Assembly (NCBI RefSeq): GCF_030285625.1
Contig: NZ_CP127294.1
Location: 7,534,001 to 7,598,000 of the forward strand
Reading direction: 5' to 3'
DNA length: 64,000 nucleotides
Origin: Amycolatopsis sp. 2-15
Lineage (GTDB): Bacteria > Actinomycetota > Actinomycetes > Mycobacteriales > Pseudonocardiaceae
The notes below the pieces were generated by a model. It was not told where the DNA came from, did not search any database, and saw nothing but the letters and a program-made list of their open reading frames with translations. A program made the translations under genes and the position numbers. Each line of letters starts with the position of its first letter. Position 1 is the first letter of the stretch. Shown in pieces: positions 1 through 9,046 of the stretch.

Positions 1-68
1 GCCACGGACGTGGCGCGGCGGGGCCGGTTCTGATTCCTCCGAACGAACGCCGGAATAACTCGGCCGGT

Positions 69-109
69 ACCGGACGACACCGCCGGGCCGGCCGGCGGTG
101 TCGTCCGGT
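69..109 (-). terminator. Strong hairpin terminator after the exported hydrolase
   Basis: An 18-bp perfect inverted repeat (69-86 and 92-109, arm ACCGGACGACACCGCCGG) encloses a 5-nt loop. It begins 6 bp past the hydrolase stop codon (115-117). No U-tract follows, as is common for high-GC actinomycete terminators. Given its position and stability, a terminator for the minus-strand hydrolase is the simplest reading. Confidence 0.75.
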
Positions 110-114
110 TCACG

Positions 115-999
115 TCACCGGGTGCCTGCGACGGCCCGTTCGATGAGGTCGACGACGATCCCCGGGTTGGTCACTTGTGCTGCGTGGGGAGTGTTGGCCT
201 CGACGATGTGGGAGTGGGCGCGGGTGGCCATGAAGCGCTCGGCGGCCGGTGGGATCAGGTGGTCGTCGTCGGAGACGAGGTACCACGAGGGGATCTTCTC
301 CCAGGCCGGCTCGCCGGAGGTGTTCTCGCCCAGGGCCGTCGAGGCGACGGGGTTCTGCGTGGCGGCGAGTTCCGCGGCGGTGGCCACGGAGACGCGGTTG
401 CTCAAGAACAGGTCCCGGTACTGGGCCGCCTTGGCGTACAGCACGATCTCGGGCTTTTCGTCGGGTGTGAGGTAGGGGACGGGGACGGGGGTGAGGGCAG
501 TGGGAACGGGCGCGTTGGGATCGTTGGTGATGTGAGTGCCCGGGAATCGCGCGGTCAGGGCCGAGGCGTTTTCGCCCGTGTCCGGCGCGAAGGCCGAGAT
601 GTAGACCAGAGCCTTGACGTTGGGGTTGCCCGTGGCGGCACTGGTGATGACGGATCCGCCGTAGGACTGCCCGACCAGGACGATCGGGCCCTGGATGGTC
701 TGGAGGTAGGAAGCCAGCAAGGCGGAATCGCCGGAGAGGCTGCGCAGGGCCGTCGGCGGGGCGACTACCGGGTAGCCGGCCGCCTGCAGGGGCTTGATCA
801 CTTCTTGCCAGCTGTCCGAGCTCGACCAGGCTCCGTTGACGAGGACGATCGTCGGTTTCGGAGCCTTGGCCGGGTGCGCGAGCGCGACAGGCGCAGCCTG
901 GGGGGCCGGCGTGGCCGATGCCAGCGTGGTCACGCCGGCGACGAGGGCGATGCCGGTCGCGCCGAGGACGGCGGAGCGGAAAACGCGACGTTTACGCAC
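115..999 (-). CDS. Secreted alpha/beta hydrolase
   Basis: Alpha/beta-hydrolase-fold esterase-like enzyme of 294 residues, probably exported. The start was set at GTG 999 because AAGGAG lies 5 nt upstream; the longer open frame to 1092 has no such site. Residues 1-30 form a signal peptide: KRR, a hydrophobic core, then an ASA-type cleavage region. The oxyanion strand is IVLVNGAW (51-58). The nucleophile elbow is GQSYGG with Ser112, the acid is in VSDDDHLIPP, and the histidine is in TPHAAQ near the C-terminus. The family acts on small esters; the substrate cannot be read from sequence. A strong hairpin follows the stop. The neighbouring hydrolase on the same strand is related in fold but not exported. 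Confidence 0.85.
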   Translation of the reverse strand: MRKRRVFRSAVLGATGIALVAGVTTLASATPAPQAAPVALAHPAKAPKPTIVLVNGAWSSSDSWQEVIKPLQAAGYPVVAPPTALRSLSGDSALLASYLQTIQGPIVLVGQSYGGSVITSAATGNPNVKALVYISAFAPDTGENASALTARFPGTHITNDPNAPVPTALTPVPVPYLTPDEKPEIVLYAKAAQYRDLFLSNRVSVATAAELAATQNPVASTALGENTSGEPAWEKIPSWYLVSDDDHLIPPAAERFMATRAHSHIVEANTPHAAQVTNPGIVVDLIERAVAGTR

Positions 1000-1135
1000 G
1001 GTTTCTCCTTGTTTGAAACGGTTGTCATTGCAGTCCGCAGACATCTCAGCCTGCGGGGGTTCGTGGTGGTGGGTTCGGAGGCGGCCGCCCACGCCCGGAG
1101 CGGGCGTTGTGCCGGGGCGGGCGCAGGCGTCGACG

Positions 1136-1954
1136 TCATACCCGGGCGGGGGCGTGCTCCTCGGCCCAGTTCAGCGCGTATTCGGCGACTTCCTGCCAGC
1201 CGTCCTGGCCGATGATGAAGTGCGAGCGCCCCGGGAATTCCTGGTACTCGGTGACGGCCGCGGACTTGCTGGAGAGCCGCCAGTTGGCCTTGTTGACCTT
1301 GGGCGGCACGATGTGGTCGGCCTCCCCCGCGATGAACAGGAGCGGGACCTGGCGCTTGCGGAAATCGACCCGGGTCGCGGCGCGGGGGTTGAAGTTGGCG
1401 AACGCCCCCTGGAAGAGCACACGGGCCGAGCCAGGGACGGCATACCGCTCGTAGCGGGCAGCGGACTGGCTCTCGGTGAGTGTGTTGGTGACGGCGTAGT
1501 GGAACTGCTCCGGCGTCAGCAAGACCGCTTTGTTCTTGTTGGCCGGGTTTCCCAGGACCGGCCAGGTCGACTTGAGGGTCGACAGCGGCAGCGGAAGGAC
1601 GCCCTTGACGGCTGCCGAGTCGATGGCGACGCCGACGCTGCCCAGCCCGCGGTCGAGCAGGATCTGGACGACGGTGCCGCCGAACGAGTGGCCCATGATG
1701 ATCGGCGGTCGATCCAGCGCGCGGATGATGTTCTGGTAGTGGTCGACCACCTCGCGAAGGCCGACTCCCGCGATCCCCGCGGGGTCCCGCCGAAGCTCCT
1801 CCACCTCGCGGTCGAGCCCCGGCCAGGCCGGGGTGAGCACCCGGTACCCCCGAGCCTCGTAATGGTGTTTCCACCCCTCCCAGCTACGCGGATTCACCCA
1901 GAGGCCGTGAACGAGCACAATCGTGTCGGCCTCGTCGGCGGAGAAATCATTCAT
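1136..1954 (-). CDS. Cytoplasmic alpha/beta hydrolase
   Basis: Alpha/beta hydrolase of 272 residues without a signal peptide. The start chosen is ATG 1954, preceded by GGGAAGG; a longer open frame reaches 2227 but its N-terminal extension is low-complexity Arg/Pro sequence typical of non-coding GC-rich DNA. Visible motifs are LVHGLW (oxyanion hole, residues 14-19), GHSFGG (88-93, nucleophile Ser90), the acid in GEADHIVPP and the histidine in GRSHFI. The organisation resembles lysophospholipase- or haloperoxidase-like esterases; the substrate is unknown. It lies 136 bp upstream of the exported hydrolase and could be cotranscribed with it. Confidence 0.82.
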   Translation of the reverse strand: MNDFSADEADTIVLVHGLWVNPRSWEGWKHHYEARGYRVLTPAWPGLDREVEELRRDPAGIAGVGLREVVDHYQNIIRALDRPPIIMGHSFGGTVVQILLDRGLGSVGVAIDSAAVKGVLPLPLSTLKSTWPVLGNPANKNKAVLLTPEQFHYAVTNTLTESQSAARYERYAVPGSARVLFQGAFANFNPRAATRVDFRKRQVPLLFIAGEADHIVPPKVNKANWRLSSKSAAVTEYQEFPGRSHFIIGQDGWQEVAEYALNWAEEHAPARV

Positions 1955-2865
1955 GCGGACCTTCCCTTGGAATAGGACGCTCTGTTCACCGGAGCAGGCC
2001 TGACCGGCGCTCCCCGAAAGCCGCCTCGGTGCGGGTCGAGCACGCGTCCCGCGGCGGGCTCCCAGGATCCCGTGCGGCTCTGCCTGCCCGCTTCTGTCGG
2101 ATGGCCACAGGGATTCGGCGCCGTCGCGTCGTTTCGGACAGTCGTTCGACAGGTTCGGTGTTTGCGCAGCTCGGCCGCGCGTGGCGGCGCGTGCCCGACC
2201 CGCTCCCGTGCCGTGCCCGTTCCGCATCCGCCGGTCTTCGCGGCCGGCCGCGGTCGACCGGAGCCGCGGTCATCCGCACAGTCAGTTGACTTAAACCGGG
2301 CAAGGCGGAACGCCGACCCACCGCCGCGCCGCAGCTGCGCGGTCCGTTCGAACTGCGTGGCAACCCGCCTGCGGCGATCGGGAGTGGTGGAGGGCGGTCC
2401 GGGCGGCACCTCCAGCAGGATTCAGCAGGGGTCGTGAGTGGACAGTGGGCCTTGAACAGGAGCCGCGGGCGCAGGCGGCGACAGTCGGATGACGGTGACC
2501 CCGAAGGTCGCGGATTCGGCACCGTCGGGCGGAATGTCCGCGTTACCTCCGCGTCGAGAGTGAGGATTCATGTCGAACGAGCCGGTCGTTCTGCTACACG
2601 GCTTCATGCGCATCTGCCACAACGCAGCACACGAGCCGACCGAGCAATCCGCTGTAGCTGTCGCAGCTGAAGTCAGGCGCTCACCTCGGAGCCTGCGCCT
2701 GGTCGGCATTCAGCTGCTGCGCTCGCCACCCAACGCAACGGATGGCGTGGCGATTTCCCGGCGACGGCAACCCGCGACGACCGGGCCGAACCCGCCCCTC
2801 CGGGGAGCAACCCGGGCCCACGACCTGCGATAGCGCGCATTTTGCCCGGCCGAATGGCGTGTCAC
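1955..2865. other. Gene-poor stretch, no intact gene
   Basis: No frame here carries a convincing full-length protein. The only recognisable coding trace is a short plus-strand frame starting at 2570, reading MSNEPVVLLHGF: the first beta-strand and HG oxyanion motif of an alpha/beta hydrolase. It then degenerates. The stretch leads into the tRNA/integrase remnants and is probably decayed DNA at an element boundary. Confidence 0.5.
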
Positions 2866-2866
2866 A

Positions 2867-2915
2867 CGTCCCTGACACGGAAGAGGCCACTGGTTCAACC
2901 CAGTACCGCGCACCA
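2867..2915 (+). pseudogene. Degenerate 3' half of tRNA-Val (GAC), candidate attachment-site scar
   Basis: Positions 2867-2883 form an anticodon arm (CGTCC / loop CTGACAC / GGAAG) with anticodon GAC at 2874-2876; one stem pair is mismatched. The variable loop follows, then a T-arm ACTGG/CCAGT with the loop TTCAAC (6 nt, one short). The acceptor strand ACCGCGC, discriminator A and encoded CCA end at 2915. Upstream there is no matching D-arm or aligned 5' acceptor, so this is not a working tRNA. Retention of only the 3' half is what remains at one end of an element integrated into a tRNA gene. Confidence 0.6.
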
Positions 2916-2959
2916 GCTGAAACCGCAGGTCAGAAGCCCTGCCCCTACCCGCCGGGACC

Positions 2960-3153
2960 GAAGGTGCGGGAACCATGACACCGGCCTTCGCCCGCTCCCC
3001 CAGGTACGGGGGATGCCCCCGATCCGCCGGCACATCGAGGATCTGGTTCACCATAACCGGGGTCACGTGGTCGTAGACGCAGGCGATGCCCTTCGTCTGC
3101 CCGAGACGCGCCAGTCTCGGGCAACCTCCAGTGCCCCGTCCCCGGTCAGCCAA
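2960..3153 (-). pseudogene. C-terminal remnant of a tyrosine integrase
   Basis: On the minus strand, 3090-3031 encodes IACVYDHVTPVMVNQILDV. This matches the C-terminal block of phage/AICE-type tyrosine recombinases, in which the Tyr before xH is the DNA-cleaving nucleophile. The tail continues with a GERAKAGVMVP stretch like the usual ERAK...VP end of these integrases. The upstream catalytic Arg/His boxes are absent. The remnant reads towards the tRNA-Val fragment about 45 bp away, the normal geometry of an integrase next to its attachment site. Confidence 0.6.
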
Positions 3154-3953
3154 GTGCTGTGCGAGTGCCGACCTCGGCCGGCTTCCACTGTGGTCTGGGC
3201 GAAGGGATCAACGGACCCGGGGCCACGCTACTTCCGGTCGAATCTCGACGCACTCGCCAACTGCCTCCGCGCCACGCCTGCGGGCAAGCGGCCGGCTGCG
3301 CTCCTGCGGGACGGTTTCTCCTTGGCTGCCGAATCCCTGGGAGCCGAATTCGTCGACGCCGTCACGGCAGTCCTGGGTGAATTCGGAGTGGACGTCGAAA
3401 GCCCGGTGAGATGTGACGGCGTGCCGTTGGTGGGCGGCTGCTCGCTACTTCCAGTTCCTGGCCGGCTGGTACTTGAGCCAGTGCGACGAAGACTGCGAGC
3501 ATGAGATGGGCGTCCGCCGGGCGACGCTGAACAACCCTGGCTTGCGGCTGCGCGTCGACATCGTTGGCACCAGTGCGGAGGGCCGTGTGGAGCCGAGGTC
3601 CAAAGAGGACCTTGGAACTGGCCGGCGGCCTGGGCGTCAGCGGACGCGAACGCCACGAATCCTCGTGCGGCGCGCGGTCGCTTGATGTGCTGCTGGCCGC
3701 TTGCCGCAGGTTCGTGTTGCCATCGACTCGCGGTGGCCTTTGCCGCCCCGTCCCTCGATGGGCTCCTCCGTGTTGACGCACGAGTAGTTTCGCTGGCGGC
3801 TTCCGCTGTCGTCGAGCTGGGAACCGGCTTTCCGAAGACGGCCGTTACTTCTTGCTCAACGGGGTCCGGCGCGGCAACTCGATGCCGAGCAGAAACTAGG
3901 GTCCCGTTCAGCTTCATGGCTGACGTGCCTTGGGACGCGCGACCGGCGGCCGT
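3154..3953. other. No identifiable gene
   Basis: Several overlapping short frames exist on both strands, but none has a recognisable domain or a good ribosome-binding site. A plus-strand stretch at 3229-3430 (reading ALLRDGFSLAAESLGAEFVD) has protein-like composition, yet no start and no family that I recognise. It probably belongs to the same decayed element as the integrase remnant. Confidence 0.4.
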
Positions 3954-5108
3954 TCAGTCGAGCATGGCGCGACCCAGCCAGTCGTCGGCATCCCGTACGC
4001 CGGGCAGGGCGAAGAAGTAGCCGCCCCCGAAGGGCGAGACGTAGTCGACCAATGGTTCGTCGATGAGCAGCGTCTGGACGGCGACGAACTGGCGGTCGAG
4101 GTCGGCGTTGAAGCAGATGAAGATCATCCCCATGTCGAGCTGGCCGTTGCGCTCGATGCCGGCGCTGTAATTGAAGCCTCGGCGCAGCATCCGTCGATCG
4201 TCGGCCGTGCCGTCGTGCGGGTTGGCGAGCCGGATGTGCGCTGTCAACGGCACCGTGTTGCCGTGCGCGTCCCTGTGGTAGCTGGGGATCTGGAACTCCT
4301 CCGGGCCGGCGACTCGTTCGCGCCGGCCGGACAGCGGCGCGCCGGTGTCGCGGTCACGGCCGAAGATCCGCTGCTGCTCGTTGATCGAGATCCGGTCCCA
4401 GAACTCCACGAACATCCGGATCAGGCGGACCACGTGGTAGGAACCGCCGGTCACCCAGTCTGGTTCGTCGCCGCCGCTCTTGGTCCACACCAGCTGATCG
4501 ATGAGCTCGGCACGGTCGAGGATCTCCTTGTTGGCTGTGCCGTCCTTGAAGCCGAACAGGTTGCGGGGCGTCCCGCTCGGCCGCGGCGGGCTGGTGAAGC
4601 CCTCCATCTGCCACAGCACCTGAAGGTCGGCCCGAGTCGCGCGCATCAGGATGCGCAGCGCGTGCAGCACGGTGTCACGGTGATCGGCGCAGATCTGCAA
4701 CAGCAGATCGCCGTCGCAGTGCTCGGGGTCGAGCGCGTCGTTCGGGAACTCGTCCATCGCGCGTAGCCGGGCCGGTTTGACACCCGCAAGATCGAACCGG
4801 TCGTCGAACAGGCTCGCACCGACACTGACCGTGACGGTGAGACCGTCCGGCACCGTGCCCGGGCCGAGCACGCCGTTCTCGTACGGCGTCGACACGAGCC
4901 CGTCGTCGCTGCCGCGCCCGGTCGGTGCGTCGCCCCCGTCGACCAGGTAGCGGATCGTCGCCGTCAGCGTCTGGAACATCCGCCGCAGCGCCGGCCGGTC
5001 GGCCGCGGTCACGAGGAACGCGACGACGACCGCCGCGCGCTGCGCGGGCTCGAGAATGCCGGCCTGGTGAACACCTTCGAAGGGAACGGCGATGTCGTGG
5101 TCAGTCAT
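3954..5108 (-). CDS. efeB: Dyp-type peroxidase / EfeB-like deferrochelatase
   Basis: Haem-dependent dye-decolourising peroxidase of the EfeB class, 384 residues. The diagnostic GXXDG motif is GFKDG at 186-190, within NLFGFKDGT. The probable proximal haem ligand is His291 in TAHIRLANP, and an RRGFNYS block follows near 309-315, as in EfeB. Family members oxidise substrates with H2O2 or take part in iron acquisition with EfeO. Unusually, no Tat signal is visible: the protein starts MTDHDIAVPF directly at the Dyp fold, although EfeB is normally exported. The start overlaps the efeO 3' end by 8 bp, so the two are translationally coupled. No EfeU permease lies nearby. Confidence 0.88.
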   Translation of the reverse strand: MTDHDIAVPFEGVHQAGILEPAQRAAVVVAFLVTAADRPALRRMFQTLTATIRYLVDGGDAPTGRGSDDGLVSTPYENGVLGPGTVPDGLTVTVSVGASLFDDRFDLAGVKPARLRAMDEFPNDALDPEHCDGDLLLQICADHRDTVLHALRILMRATRADLQVLWQMEGFTSPPRPSGTPRNLFGFKDGTANKEILDRAELIDQLVWTKSGGDEPDWVTGGSYHVVRLIRMFVEFWDRISINEQQRIFGRDRDTGAPLSGRRERVAGPEEFQIPSYHRDAHGNTVPLTAHIRLANPHDGTADDRRMLRRGFNYSAGIERNGQLDMGMIFICFNADLDRQFVAVQTLLIDEPLVDYVSPFGGGYFFALPGVRDADDWLGRAMLD

Positions 5109-6312
5109 GGGTGATCGGGCCTCGGTCGCGGGTGGCGTTGCGCGGGTCGACGACGACCGCGGTGTGGGAGAGCAATTCGACGCTGTGCTGGACTGCCGCG
5201 TTGACCGCGGCCCGCTGCCGAACGGTCAGTGACGCCAATCCGGCCCAGCCGTCGGCGTGGTGGTGGCTGCGGACCAGCTGCTGGGTGAGCCGCAGCTGCT
5301 GGTCGGTCTGGTCCAGATACGGGTTCTGCTTGCGCAGTATCGGCCGCAGCGGGTCCAGCGCCTGCCAGACCCCGGTGAGGTTCGCGTCCACGGTCGCCAG
5401 CTCGGTCTGGCTGCCGGCATCGCCGATCCCGTTCAGGTCCCATTGCAGGGCATCCTCGAGGATCTCGTGAGCCCGCCGGCCCATGTCGATCGGCGTGATC
5501 GCGTTCGGCAGCGCCAGCTCGTCGGCGAGCCGCCCGATCGCCTCGAGCAGCGCATCGACGTGCGGCACGATCGTCGCCACCGGCCGGTCGCGCCACAACA
5601 TCGCCTCGATCTTGCGGAAGCCGGTGAAGTCCGCGTCCGCGAGGCGGGCGGGGGCGACGCCGCGCGGCGGGTCGGCGTTGATGTCGTCACCGGTCTCGTC
5701 GTAGACCCGGTAGGCCCCGCCCAACGTCTCGTAGGTGAGGTGCGCGACCAGCCAGTCGTCTTTGGCGGCCACCACGTCGCCGGCTTGCAGGTCGCTGCGC
5801 AGCCGGCTGACCTGCCGGGTGAGCGCGGGCAGCTGTCCGGTGAGCCAGCCGACGTAGTTGTTGATCGGGATCCGCAGGTCGAGCCCCGTCACGGGGATGA
5901 TCCCGTACACGTCGTGGGGCAACGGGTCACCTGTGACGACGACCGGCAGGCTGTACTTGATCGTGTAGTCGGTGATGCAGACCCAGCGGTAGGTCCCGGG
6001 CGGCACCGATGCCGTGACCGTGCGGCTGACGCCGCGGCCGAAGTGCTCGACCTCGACGTAGACCCGCTCGGTCGCGGGGTCCTCCAGATAGATCTCCGCG
6101 CCGGCGCCCTCGTTGTTGACGAACACGAAGTCGTAGCGGCCGGCCGGTCCGCCGAGCCAGTCGTCGATGCCGTAGGGCGAGCCGACGACCAGCACAATGG
6201 GCTGCGGCCGGCTCGACGGCAGGGATGGGGTGGCCGCCCAGGCCGTCCTGCTGCTCACCGAGCCCAGCCTGGGTGGCGGTCGTGAACGCATTCGATGATG
6301 CCGATTACGCAC
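5101..6312 (-). CDS. efeO: EfeO-like iron uptake protein (cupredoxin-like plus imelysin/M75 domain)
   Basis: EfeO/imelysin-family protein, up to 403 residues. After residue 40 comes a beta-rich cupredoxin-like region (DFVFVNNEG, then PPGTYRWVCITDY), then a helical M75-type domain containing HLTYETLGGAY (HXXE, a proposed metal site), DFTGFRKIEAMLW and AHEILEDALQWD. Partner of the downstream Dyp peroxidase in ferrous iron or haem handling. The N-terminus is doubtful: from GTG 6312 the first 35 residues are Arg/Pro-rich with no signal peptide, although EfeO proteins are exported. GTG 6258 is an alternative start. Either the start is wrong, an N-terminal indel hides the signal, or the pair is cytoplasmic. 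Confidence 0.75.
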   Translation of the reverse strand: MRNRHHRMRSRPPPRLGSVSSRTAWAATPSLPSSRPQPIVLVVGSPYGIDDWLGGPAGRYDFVFVNNEGAGAEIYLEDPATERVYVEVEHFGRGVSRTVTASVPPGTYRWVCITDYTIKYSLPVVVTGDPLPHDVYGIIPVTGLDLRIPINNYVGWLTGQLPALTRQVSRLRSDLQAGDVVAAKDDWLVAHLTYETLGGAYRVYDETGDDINADPPRGVAPARLADADFTGFRKIEAMLWRDRPVATIVPHVDALLEAIGRLADELALPNAITPIDMGRRAHEILEDALQWDLNGIGDAGSQTELATVDANLTGVWQALDPLRPILRKQNPYLDQTDQQLRLTQQLVRSHHHADGWAGLASLTVRQRAAVNAAVQHSVELLSHTAVVVDPRNATRDRGPITHD

Positions 6313-6462
6313 CAGTGAACAGCGTGTGACCGGCCAGGCAGGTCGAGATTGCGGACGTCCTGAGACTTTCCGGAACGTTCATGACCTGATTCTCGCGGCG
6401 TCAAGACCTGCCGCAGTTGACTTTGCGGGACTCCCCAGCACGAGAGGCCAGGTACCAAACCC

Positions 6463-8637
6463 ATGTCTGACAACGATTCGGCATCCGCGGACGGCAACAG
6501 AGCGACCACGGAACGCAACCGGATCAGCCGGCGCCGGTTGATGCAGGCCGCGGGCGCCGCCGGCGCCGCGGTCGCCGCCGGCGGGCTGTCGGCCGTCCCG
6601 GCCGAGGCCGCAGTGGACGGCAAGCCCGGCTCGACGCCGGCGCAGGACCCGCGTCGCGACCCGCATCGCACCGGCACGATCAAGGACCTGAAGCACGTCG
6701 TGATCGTGATGCAGGAGAACCGGTCGTTCGACCACTACTTCGGCACCCTCGACCTGGCCGGCGCGCGCGGCTTCGGTGACAAGCAGGTGCTGACCTGGCA
6801 GAACGGCCAGACGATCTACTACGACCCCAACAGCCGCGCCGAGGGCTACCTGCTGCCGTACCACGCTGACAGCCTGAAGTACAACGCGCAGAACACCAGC
6901 GCGCGCAACCGGTACTTCAAGGAAGCCGATGTGCCGTGGCACCACGCGATCGCCAAGGCTTACACCATCGGTGACCACTACTTCTGCTCGCTGGACACCA
7001 GCACCAGCCCGAACCGCATCATGATGTGGGCCGGCACCAACGACGCGGCCGGCGTGCAGGGCGGTCCGGTCATCAACAACAACGGCGACTACGGCTACGC
7101 CTATAAGTTCAAGACCTACCCGGAAACGCTGCAGGACGCCGGCGTCAGCTGGCAGATCTACGTCAACAACGACACCGACGACAACTTCCTCGGCGACTAC
7201 ACCGACAACACCGTCCGTTCGTTCGCGGCGTTCGACCCGGCGAACGCGACCCCGCAGAACACCCAGCCCCGCAAGGGCCTGCTCGCCCGCGGCAACGTGG
7301 TGCACGCCCACACCACGCAGCCCGCAGGCATCAAGAACGACACCTCCAACCTCGACTACGTGTTGGGGGACTTCATCGCCGACTGCGAGTCGGGCGACCT
7401 CCCCGAGGTGTCCTGGGTCGTCGCGCCCGCGGCGTGGACCGAACACCCGACGTACGCTCCGAACAACGGCGCGGTCTACACCGACCGGGTGATCCAGGCG
7501 GTGCACGACAACCCCGAACTGTGGGAGTCGACGCTGATCATCCTGAACTACGACGAGCCCGACCACGCGAACCGCATCGGTGAAGGCGGCTTCTTCGACC
7601 ACGTCGTCCCGCCGATCCCGGAGGTCGGCACCGTCGGTGAGCGCGCACCCGGAATCAAGCCCGGCTTCGGCGGTCGCGTGCCGTTCGTGCTGATCTCGCC
7701 GTGGACCCGTGGCGGCTTCGTCAACTCCGAGGTCTTCGACCACACCTCGACGATCCAGCTGATCGAGGAGTGGACCAAGAGCCTCGGCAAGCCGGCCATC
7801 TGCAAGAACATCAACGACTGGCGGCGCAGCGTCTCCGGCAACCTGCTCTCGGCGATCGACTTCGGCAACTTCGACACGTCGTTCCCGAACCTGCCGAAGC
7901 CGGCCGACCTGCTCAAGTCGGTCGTCGTCGACGCCAGCCTGCCGGCAGTGCCCCAGCCGGCCGTCGGTGCGCAGGTCATGCCGACCCAGCAGATCACCGG
8001 CAAGGCGAAGCGGAGCCCGCTGTCGTTCCAGCCCAACGGCGTCCTCGTCGAGAACCACAACACCGGGACCGCGACCGCGACCTTCACCGTCGAAGGCGGC
8101 CCCAGCGGCAAGGCGGTCAACCTGGTCGGCCTGGCCGACAAGTACGTGCCCGCCCTCGCCGGCGCCGAGCCGCTGGGCATCGGCCAGGACGCGCTGCCCC
8201 TCACGGCCAGCAACCACCGGTCGAAGTCGTACACCTGGGACACCAAGGCGACGAACGGCAAATACGCGTTCACCTTCCACGGGCCCGACCACTTCATCCG
8301 GTCCTTCGCCGGCACCGTCGTCCCGGCCGACGACCGGACCTCGGCCCAGCCGCGGGTCGACGTCCGGCTGGTCAAGGGGCACACGCGGCCGGACGGCCGG
8401 GGCAAGTCGGCCGACGCGACTGTCGAGTTCACCCTGTCCGCCGACGGCCGCCGGTCAGTGACCTACACGCTGACCGCGAACGACTTTGCCGGGAGGAAGA
8501 CGACCATCCAGGTGCCCGCCGGCAAGCGCAGCGTCGTCACCTGGCCGACCGAGGACGGCTACTACGACGTGATCATCACCGCAAAGGAGTCTGCCGACTT
8601 CATGCAGCGGTACGCCGGTCGCGCCGCGGAAAAGTGA
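6463..8637 (+). CDS. Tat-exported phospholipase C family phosphoesterase
   Basis: Non-haemolytic phospholipase C (acid-phosphatase-superfamily) enzyme of 724 residues. A twin-arginine signal occupies 1-50 (ISRRRLM at 21-27, Ala/Gly-rich core, AEAA). The catalytic N-terminal block VIVMQENRSFDHYFG (80-94) holds the metal/phosphate residues. Further conserved parts are the SPNRIMMWAG and LIILNYDEPD blocks and a final GGRVPFVLISPW segment. The C-terminal third contains two beta-sandwich repeats typical of actinobacterial phospholipases C. It hydrolyses phospholipid head groups outside the cell and is often linked to phosphate scavenging. It is transcribed alone, divergent from efeO (150 bp apart), and is followed by a hairpin. 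Confidence 0.9.
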   Translation: MSDNDSASADGNRATTERNRISRRRLMQAAGAAGAAVAAGGLSAVPAEAAVDGKPGSTPAQDPRRDPHRTGTIKDLKHVVIVMQENRSFDHYFGTLDLAGARGFGDKQVLTWQNGQTIYYDPNSRAEGYLLPYHADSLKYNAQNTSARNRYFKEADVPWHHAIAKAYTIGDHYFCSLDTSTSPNRIMMWAGTNDAAGVQGGPVINNNGDYGYAYKFKTYPETLQDAGVSWQIYVNNDTDDNFLGDYTDNTVRSFAAFDPANATPQNTQPRKGLLARGNVVHAHTTQPAGIKNDTSNLDYVLGDFIADCESGDLPEVSWVVAPAAWTEHPTYAPNNGAVYTDRVIQAVHDNPELWESTLIILNYDEPDHANRIGEGGFFDHVVPPIPEVGTVGERAPGIKPGFGGRVPFVLISPWTRGGFVNSEVFDHTSTIQLIEEWTKSLGKPAICKNINDWRRSVSGNLLSAIDFGNFDTSFPNLPKPADLLKSVVVDASLPAVPQPAVGAQVMPTQQITGKAKRSPLSFQPNGVLVENHNTGTATATFTVEGGPSGKAVNLVGLADKYVPALAGAEPLGIGQDALPLTASNHRSKSYTWDTKATNGKYAFTFHGPDHFIRSFAGTVVPADDRTSAQPRVDVRLVKGHTRPDGRGKSADATVEFTLSADGRRSVTYTLTANDFAGRKTTIQVPAGKRSVVTWPTEDGYYDVIITAKESADFMQRYAGRAAEK

Positions 8638-8668
8638 GCCTTTCGCCCACCGTTTCGAGCTAGTCGTG

Positions 8669-8702
8669 ACGTGCCCGCGTTCCCACCGGATCGCGGGCAC
8701 GT
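8669..8702 (+). terminator. Hairpin terminator after the phospholipase
   Basis: Inverted repeat ACGTGCCCGCG (8669-8679) / CGCGGGCACGT (8692-8702) with a 12-nt loop, 31 bp past the stop codon at 8637. No U-tract. Confidence 0.6.
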
Positions 8703-9046
8703 CCGCGATCCGGCAACGCCTTGGCCACGCTGACGAGGCTTCGAAGTTGTGGCGTGCGGTGGGGGTGCCGCGGTCGAGTGGATCATCCTCAGCCGCGAAC
8801 GCCGCGGCACCTGGAGCTGGTACAGCCTCGTTTCGGAGCCTCTGGAGAGCCTGCAGGCACTACTGCAGGCCGGCGGCCCGCTGAGGCCACCGGCCTGCGT
8901 CGATGCCCTCGGTGAACTGTTCGACGGCGCACGCCACGCGGCTATACGCGCGCGGACTCACTACGAGGGCTCCCAGATCTGCGGCGGCCTGGCCGGCCAC
9001 GGCCAGCGCCCGCCCGATCCCGGAACCACTGATGGCCGCGAGGCGG
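8703..9046. other. Intergenic spacer between convergent genes
   Basis: No supported gene. A minus-strand frame at 9040-8860 (reading ALAVAGQAAADLGALVV) has protein-like composition but no start codon with a ribosome-binding site and no recognised family. The stretch contains a candidate terminator for the PKS operon at 8865-8898. Confidence 0.5.
8865..8898 (-). terminator. Candidate terminator of the PKS operon
   Basis: Perfect 9-bp inverted repeat GCAGGCCGG (8865-8873) / CCGGCCTGC (8890-8898) with a 16-nt loop. It lies about 150 bp beyond the last gene of the minus-strand PKS operon. Confidence 0.4.

Noticed and set aside
2833..2915. Functional tRNA-Val gene
   Set aside because: The D-arm and aligned 5' acceptor strand are absent, the T-loop is one base short and the anticodon stem has a mismatch. 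Only a remnant can be supported.
8860..9046. Minus-strand small gene after the PLP enzyme
   Set aside because: Protein-like composition, but no start codon with a ribosome-binding site and no recognised family; it overlaps a hairpin.
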